NCBI GenBank assembly: GCA_031261885.1
Contig: JAISIU010000311.1
Span: 1-6,819 of the forward strand
Length of the DNA stretch: 6,819 nucleotides
Source of the DNA: Bifidobacteriaceae bacterium
Lineage (GTDB): Bacteria > Actinomycetota > Actinomycetes > Actinomycetales > WQXJ01
Reading direction: 5' to 3'
Under the pieces are notes generated by a model that saw only the letters and a program-made list of their open reading frames with translations, searched no databases and was not told the DNA's origin. The translations under genes and the position numbers were made by a program. Positions 1-4,290 of this stretch are shown piece after piece; the stretch's first letter is position 1, and each line of letters starts with the position of its first letter.

Positions 1-1423
1 CCCGCCATTTGACGCGGCCGCCGGTCTTCAGCAGCGAACGCTCGTACATGCGGGCGCCGAGCACCACGACAAGCCAGGCGCAGGCCACGAGGACCACGAG
101 CGCCACGAGCGGCTGCCACGCCGCGACGCCGCCCACGACCAGCCGCACGGGCATCGCGACGGGCGCCGTGAACGGGATGAAGCTCATCACCGTCATGGCC
201 GTCTGGTTGTCGTTCAGAAACAGGACGAGGAAGTACGGGATCATCACGAGCATCGTCACCGGCATGATGACGTAGCCCGTCTCCTCGCTGCGGGAAGCCA
301 GCGAGCCGCCGGCCGCGAACAGCGAGGCGATCAGCACGAACCCGAACAGGAAGAACAGGCAGTACCACCACATCGGCGCGCTGACCAGGGACAGGATGGC
401 GGCGTTGCCCGTGGCCGCGAGGCCGGCCCAGACGATCAGCGCGATCGCGACGGTCTCGGCCATCGCGAGCACGGTCGAGGCGATGATCTTCCCGGCCATG
501 AGCGTGCGGGCGGAGACCTCGGCCAAGAGGATCTCGACGATCCGGGTCTGTTTCTCCACGACCGTGTTCGTCGCGACGATCGAACCGAACATCGCGCTCA
601 TCATCATGAAGATCGCGCCGAAAGCGATCGACGTGATGTAGCGCGTGTCGTCCGAGGCGGTGGGCGGTTTCAGCAGCACCACCTGCGGTTGGACCGTGAG
701 GGTGGACACGAGCGAGGCGTCGGCGCTCTTCAACGCGACCACGCGCCACGTGCGTTCCCGTGCGAGGCCCGGCGCGAGGGCCGGGCCGGCCGCCGATGCC
801 GTCGCCGCGGGTGGGGCGCTGGGCGTCGCCGTGGGGACGACGCACTCCTCGGGCGCGGCGGTTTGGGTGGGGGAAGCGCACGATGTCGGCGCGCCGGTTT
901 GGGCGGCGCCGCCCGTCAGCGTCTCGCCGGCCGGGCCGACGTAGGCGTCGACCGTTCCGTTCCTGACGAGCGCGACGCCGGCGGCGGGTGAGGTGACGAG
1001 CGTGACGGACAGGTCCGGGACCTGGCCGAGCTGGAGTGCCGTCTCGGTGGCGGACTCGGCGGCCACGCGTGTGACGGCGCCGGAGCCGGTGCCGGCCCCG
1101 CCCGTGCCGGACCCGCCGAAGATGCCGATCAGCACGAACCCGATGATCAGCAGCACGAGGATCACGATCATCGACACCTGGAAGCCGCGCGACCGCATCT
1201 GGGTCCGGAGCTCGTGGCCGGCGACGAGCCGCACGCCGGCGGCCGGCGGCAGCGCCGGCGGCGCCGTGAATTCGCCGTCCGGCAACGGCACGGGCCGGTA
1301 GGGCCGCCGCGGCTGGGCGCCGCGCTGGTTCATCAGGGGTCGGCCGGCCGCGGCGGCGGTGCGCGGGGCACCAGCGGCTGCAGCTTGACGCGCCCGCCAG
1401 GCGCGGATCAGACGCGGGATCAC
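1..1423 (-). CDS. ABC-2 type (NatB-like) ABC transporter permease, 3' end cut by window edge
   Basis: Membrane subunit of an ABC exporter, paired with the ATPase encoded just upstream. The visible 474 codons show a basic, Pro-rich cytosolic N-terminus and a first membrane helix at about residues 83-102 (MIVILVLLIIGFVLIGIF). A large extracytoplasmic domain follows, then about five hydrophobic segments. The motif VVEKQTRIVEILLAEV right after the second helix is typical of the NatB/ABC2_membrane_3 family. The outside domain contains a Pro/Ala/Thr-rich stretch with two cysteines (C182, C194). The frame is open to the left edge, ending GGRVKWR; related permeases stop a few residues after a similar sequence, so probably only a few codons are missing. 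I chose the GTG at 1421-1423 because it overlaps the ATPase stop codon as GTGA, implying translational coupling, and is in frame. The ATG at 1331-1333 (30 codons later) is the alternative, but it has no ribosome site. The substrate cannot be told; NatAB relatives export ions, drugs or peptides. Confidence 0.88.
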   Translation of the reverse strand, partial: MIPRLIRAWRARQAAAAGAPRTAAAAGRPLMNQRGAQPRRPYRPVPLPDGEFTAPPALPPAAGVRLVAGHELRTQMRSRGFQVSMIVILVLLIIGFVLIGIFGGSGTGGAGTGSGAVTRVAAESATETALQLGQVPDLSVTLVTSPAAGVALVRNGTVDAYVGPAGETLTGGAAQTGAPTSCASPTQTAAPEECVVPTATPSAPPAATASAAGPALAPGLARERTWRVVALKSADASLVSTLTVQPQVVLLKPPTASDDTRYITSIAFGAIFMMMSAMFGSIVATNTVVEKQTRIVEILLAEVSARTLMAGKIIASTVLAMAETVAIALIVWAGLAATGNAAILSLVSAPMWWYCLFFLFGFVLIASLFAAGGSLASRSEETGYVIMPVTMLVMIPYFLVLFLNDNQTAMTVMSFIPFTAPVAMPVRLVVGGVAAWQPLVALVVLVACAWLVVVLGARMYERSLLKTGGRVKWR

Positions 1424-2427
1424 CGGGCCACCCCCGTTCCCCCGGCGGCGGGCGCGGTCGGATGGGTCCCGGCGGCGGACGAACCCCCGCCTAATGGCTC
1501 CGGCCCCGGCGGAACCGGCCCGCCGGCATCGTCCGGTTTGTCCTGAATGACGTCCTTGAAGACCTCCGCCAACGTCGGACGGACCGGGGCGAACTCCTGG
1601 ACCCGGCCGGCCGCGACGGCGCGCCGCAAGACCTCGTGGGCGGCGTCATCGGGCGCGTCGAACTCCACGCGTCCGGGCGCGAACTCCACGCCGGACACCC
1701 CCGGCACGGTCCCCACCCAGGCCAGGTCGCCCCCGGCCGGCGCCACGAGCCGGTGGCGCTGCCCGGCGTGGGCGGCCAGCAGGTCCTCGCGCGGGCCGGC
1801 GGCTCGGATCCGGCCGTCGGCGATGATCACGACCGAGTCGACGATCCGTTCGACGACGTCGAGCTGGTGCGAGCTGAACAGGACGGCCGCGCCGCGCCGG
1901 GCCGAGGATTGGAGCAGGTCCATGACGTCATCGACGGCGAGGGGGTCGAGGCCGGAGAACGGCTCGTCGAGGATCAGGACCTCCGGGTCGTGGACCAGGG
2001 CGGCCGCGATCTGGGCGCGCTGTTGGTTGCCGAGCGAGAGCGATTCGACCTTGTCATAGGCGCGGGCGGCCAGGCCGAGCCGGTCCAGCAGGGCGATGGC
2101 GCGGCCCTCCGCCTGGGCGCGGGACAGGCCGTGGAGCCGGCCCAGGTAGGCGATCTGTTCGGCCGCGGACTCGCGCGGGTAGAGGCCGCGCTCCTCCGGC
2201 ATGTAGCCGAACTCGCGGGCGGTGCGCCTCGTGACGGGGGCGTCGTCGAGCGTCACCGTGCCGCGGTCCGGGGTGAGGACGCCCATGATGATGCGCATCG
2301 AGGTGGTCTTGCCGGCGCCGTTGCCGCCGACGAAACCCGTCAGTTGACCGCGCGGCACGTCGAAGCTGGCGTCGTCGAGGGCCGTGGTACGCCCGAAGGT
2401 CCGTGTCAAGTGGTGAACCGACAACAT
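1420..2427 (-). CDS. ABC transporter ATP-binding protein, NatA-like with DUF4162-type C-terminus
   Basis: Cytosolic ATPase that powers the exporter whose permease follows directly. With the ATG at 2425-2427 it is 335 aa. It shows Walker A GGNGAGKT (34-41), a NatA-type MPEERGLYP segment (76-84) where a Q-loop glutamine would sit, signature LSLGNQQ (130-136), Walker B VLILDE (150-155), D-loop SGLDP and the switch histidine H187 in SSHQLD. The C-terminal domain ends near PTLAEVFKDVIQ (residue 295), as in the DUF4162-tailed NatA family. Beyond that is an unusual 40-residue Gly/Pro/Ala-rich tail with no recognisable fold. The start is set by the ribosome site AAGGAG ten bases upstream and by the family N-terminus (MLSVHHLTRTFG); the longer frame to 2556 has no homology-like sequence before this Met. 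It is the first gene of a two-gene operon and overlaps the permease by four bases. It is transcribed divergently from the acyl-CoA synthetase gene. Confidence 0.93.
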   Translation of the reverse strand: MLSVHHLTRTFGRTTALDDASFDVPRGQLTGFVGGNGAGKTTSMRIIMGVLTPDRGTVTLDDAPVTRRTAREFGYMPEERGLYPRESAAEQIAYLGRLHGLSRAQAEGRAIALLDRLGLAARAYDKVESLSLGNQQRAQIAAALVHDPEVLILDEPFSGLDPLAVDDVMDLLQSSARRGAAVLFSSHQLDVVERIVDSVVIIADGRIRAAGPREDLLAAHAGQRHRLVAPAGGDLAWVGTVPGVSGVEFAPGRVEFDAPDDAAHEVLRRAVAAGRVQEFAPVRPTLAEVFKDVIQDKPDDAGGPVPPGPEPLGGGSSAAGTHPTAPAAGGTGVAR

Positions 2428-2433
2428 TGTGCC
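2426..2433 (-). repeat. GGCACAAT octamer, copy 1 (overlaps ATPase start codon)
   Basis: Reads GGCACAAT on the minus strand and runs into the ATG of the ATPase gene. It is the same octamer as at 2467-2474 (same orientation, 41 bp away) and 2503-2510 (opposite orientation). A -10 role is unlikely here because transcription would begin inside the gene. An operator half-site or chance are the options. Confidence 0.4.
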
Positions 2434-2437
2434 GCGG

Positions 2438-2443
2438 CTCCTT
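2438..2443 (-). promoter_or_regulatory. Ribosome binding site of the ABC ATPase gene
   Basis: AAGGAG on the minus strand, ten bases before the ATG at 2425-2427. It decides the start of the ATPase against the longer upstream frame. Confidence 0.7.
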
Positions 2444-2466
2444 GGGGTCGGGGGTGAAGCGCTCTC

Positions 2467-2474
2467 ATTGTGCC
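2467..2474 (-). repeat. GGCACAAT octamer, copy 2 (candidate -10 of ABC operon)
   Basis: GGCACAAT on the minus strand, followed by GAGAGCG. Placed about 40 bases before the ATPase ATG, it could hold the -10 box of the ABC operon. With the copy at 2503-2510 it forms an exact 8-bp inverted repeat with a 28-bp spacer. Confidence 0.45.
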
Positions 2475-2502
2475 ATTCCACCTGTGCGCCGGGGGCGGGT
2501 AC

Positions 2503-2510
2503 GGCACAAT
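2503..2510 (+). repeat. GGCACAAT octamer, copy 3 (candidate -10 of synthetase gene)
   Basis: GGCACAAT on the plus strand, followed by AGGGGCG and the GTG start. The CACAAT part ends six bases before the start codon, the spacing expected of a -10 box for a leaderless actinobacterial transcript. Confidence 0.5.
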
Positions 2511-2516
2511 AGGGGC

Positions 2517-4217
2517 GTGATTTCTCAGCCGAACACCGCCGCGACCCCCGAACCACCGGCCGGCCGCACCGGCGCCGCCCCCCAGGCGGCGGCCGCCCTC
2601 GGAGGGTTGCCGCCGTACCGTTCGCACCCGTTCCCGCTGGTCGGGTCCAACGCCTTCGCCGACATCCCGCGCCGCTCGGCCGCCCGGGTGCCGGACAAGC
2701 CGGCGCTGATCGACGGCGACGTCACGTTGACGTTCCGCGAGTTCGACCGCCTGGTCGATTCCGTCGCGGCCGCCCTCCAGGCCGAGGGCCTGGTCCAGGG
2801 CGACGTCCTGGCGCTGCTGTCGCGCAACAACTGGCAGTGCGTCGTCATGTGCTACGCGACGGCCCGCGCCGGGATCGTCTACGCCCCGATCAACTACCTG
2901 CTGTCCGGCGAGGAGGTCGCCTCGATCCTCGAACTGGTCCACCCGAAGGCCTTCGTCGCGGAACACCACTTCGCGCCAATGTGCGACCAGGCCATCACCC
3001 AGCTTCAGGCCCGTGACCAGGCGGAGAGCCGCCCGGCCACGCCGATGATCCGCCGCGAGATCCGCCGCGAGGGCCAGGAACCGACCCCGGGCTGGGACAG
3101 CCTCCAGGGCTGGCTGGAGCACGCGGGCACGCCCGCGCCGGTCGAGGTCGCGGACGACGACGTCATCCGCCTCATGTTCACCTCCGGCACCGAGGCCGGC
3201 GCCAAGGGCGTCATGCTGTCCTCGCGCGCGCTCATGTGGGAGTACCTGCACGTCATCGTCGCCGGGCGGCAGGAGGCGAGCGACATCGACCTCCACGTCA
3301 TGCCGCTGTACCACTGCGCCCAGCTCGACTGCTGGCTCGGCCCGGACCTGATGCTCGGCGCCACGTCAATCCTCATCCCCTCGGCCGGCGCGGCCCGCAT
3401 CCTCGGCGCCATCGAGAAGTTCGGCGCGAACAAGATGTACGCGACGCCGTCCAAGTGGATCGAGCTGATCCACTCGCCCGCTTTCACGCCGGCCCGCATG
3501 GCGTCGATGCGCAAGGCCTTCTACGGCGGCGCGCCGATCCCCGTGCCCACGCTCGAGGAGATCGCCGAGCTGCTGCCGGACATGGGCCTGTTCAACTTCT
3601 ACGGCCAGACGGAGATGGCGCCGTGCGCCACGATCCTGCCGCCCGAGGACCAGATCAGCCACGCCGGCTCGGCCGGCCTGCCGGGCCTGACCACCAGGAT
3701 GGCGATCCTCGACGCCGACTGCCAGGAGCTGCCGGCCGGCGAGGTCGGCGAGATCGCGTTCCGTTCGGCCCAGGCCTGCCTCGGCTACTGGCAGGACCCG
3801 AAGGGCACACAAGAGCTGTTCCGCGGCGGCTGGCTCCACACGGGCGACCGCGGCTACGTCTCGGACACCGGGTACCTCTATTACGTGGACCGCGTCAAGG
3901 ACACCGTGAACGTGGGCGGCGAGAAGGTCGCCTCGCGCGAGGTCGAGGAAGTCATCTACGAGATGGACCAGGTGCTGGAGGCGGCCGTCATCGGCGTCCC
4001 CGAGCGCCGCTTCGGCGAGATGGTGGTGGCCGTGGTCTCGCCCCGGCCGGGCCGCGAGGTCACGCCCGATGACGTGATCGCCCACGTCAGGGGCCGTTTG
4101 GCCGGGTTCAAGGTGCCGCGCCGCGTGGTGGTCGAGGAAACGTTGCCGAAGAACCCGAGCGGGAAGATCCTCAAGCGCGAGCTGCGGGAGCGGTACAAGG
4201 ACATCGCGCTCGCCTGA
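2517..4217 (+). CDS. AMP-binding fatty acyl-CoA synthetase (FadD-like)
   Basis: Cytosolic enzyme of the ANL adenylating superfamily. It would activate a carboxylic acid, most likely a fatty acid, with ATP to an acyl-AMP and transfer it to CoA. It is 566 aa from the GTG at 2517, a normal full length. Motifs in order: P-loop FTSGTEAGAKGV (221-232), substrate-pocket region MPLYHCAQLDCWLGP, FYGQTE (361-366), WLHTGD with the ribose-binding D444, hinge segment DRVKDTVNVGGEKV with R459, and KNPSGKILKREL with the catalytic lysine K550. The P-loop has Ala229 where most relatives have Pro. The overall pattern (TSGTE, LYHCAQLDC, NFYGQTEMAP) matches a group of actinobacterial FadD-type synthetases; chain length cannot be inferred. 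The GTG start fits a leaderless promoter, with no Shine-Dalgarno at usable spacing. An in-frame upstream GTG at 2403 would overlap the ATPase gene and is rejected. It is a single-gene unit, divergent from the ABC operon. Confidence 0.92.
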   Translation: MISQPNTAATPEPPAGRTGAAPQAAAALGGLPPYRSHPFPLVGSNAFADIPRRSAARVPDKPALIDGDVTLTFREFDRLVDSVAAALQAEGLVQGDVLALLSRNNWQCVVMCYATARAGIVYAPINYLLSGEEVASILELVHPKAFVAEHHFAPMCDQAITQLQARDQAESRPATPMIRREIRREGQEPTPGWDSLQGWLEHAGTPAPVEVADDDVIRLMFTSGTEAGAKGVMLSSRALMWEYLHVIVAGRQEASDIDLHVMPLYHCAQLDCWLGPDLMLGATSILIPSAGAARILGAIEKFGANKMYATPSKWIELIHSPAFTPARMASMRKAFYGGAPIPVPTLEEIAELLPDMGLFNFYGQTEMAPCATILPPEDQISHAGSAGLPGLTTRMAILDADCQELPAGEVGEIAFRSAQACLGYWQDPKGTQELFRGGWLHTGDRGYVSDTGYLYYVDRVKDTVNVGGEKVASREVEEVIYEMDQVLEAAVIGVPERRFGEMVVAVVSPRPGREVTPDDVIAHVRGRLAGFKVPRRVVVEETLPKNPSGKILKRELRERYKDIALA

Positions 4218-4259
4218 GCGGTTGGCGTCGCCTCACGGCGCGCACCGTGGACGATGCCG

Positions 4260-4279
4260 GAGTCCCCGGCCGGGGATTC
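4260..4279. terminator. Palindrome between convergent genes, likely bidirectional terminator
   Basis: GAGTCCCCGG followed at once by CCGGGGATTC, a ten-base-pair inverted repeat with one G-T pair and a perfect 14-bp core. It lies 42 bases after the synthetase stop and 11 bases after the minus-strand protease stop, in the 73-bp gap between converging genes. Only a weak T-run (TCTTTC) follows on the plus strand and none on the minus strand. It is therefore a stem without the classic U-tail, as is common in high-GC actinobacteria. The rest of the gap shows nothing else. Confidence 0.5.
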
Positions 4280-4290
4280 AGAGTCGTCTT

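Larger units (their letters stand above)
2428..2516. promoter_or_regulatory. Divergent promoter region between ABC operon and acyl-CoA synthetase gene
   Basis: This 89-bp gap separates two divergently transcribed genes, so both promoters must lie in it or in the gene starts. CACAAT occurs as a possible -10 box on each strand: plus at 2505-2510, minus at 2467-2472. Each is part of GGCACAAT followed by five purines or so and then CG. On the plus strand the box ends six bases before the GTG start, which fits a leaderless transcript. On the minus strand it would give a leader of roughly 30 bases carrying the AAGGAG site. No convincing -35 box is visible on either strand. The assignment is by pattern only. 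Confidence 0.5.

Noticed and set aside
1636..2457. Long plus-strand frame (273 codons) opposite the ABC ATPase
   Set aside because: It is antisense to a well-supported ATPase gene, is rich in Arg/Gly/Ala/Asp as expected from GC-rich shadow frames, and has no recognisable domain.
2403..2516. Upstream GTG start for the synthetase
   Set aside because: It would overlap the ATPase start and run through the divergent promoter gap, and the added residues have no family resemblance.
2428..2556. Longer ATPase start at 2556
   Set aside because: The 43 extra residues resemble nothing, would overlap the synthetase start, and are bypassed by a good ribosome site in front of the ATG at 2425-2427.
2406..3314. 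Minus-strand frame (302 codons) opposite the acyl-CoA synthetase
   Set aside because: It is a shadow of the synthetase with Arg/Gly/Asp-rich composition and no motif. The same holds for 3366-4085, 3236-4072 and the frames opposite or within the EccB-MycP gene.
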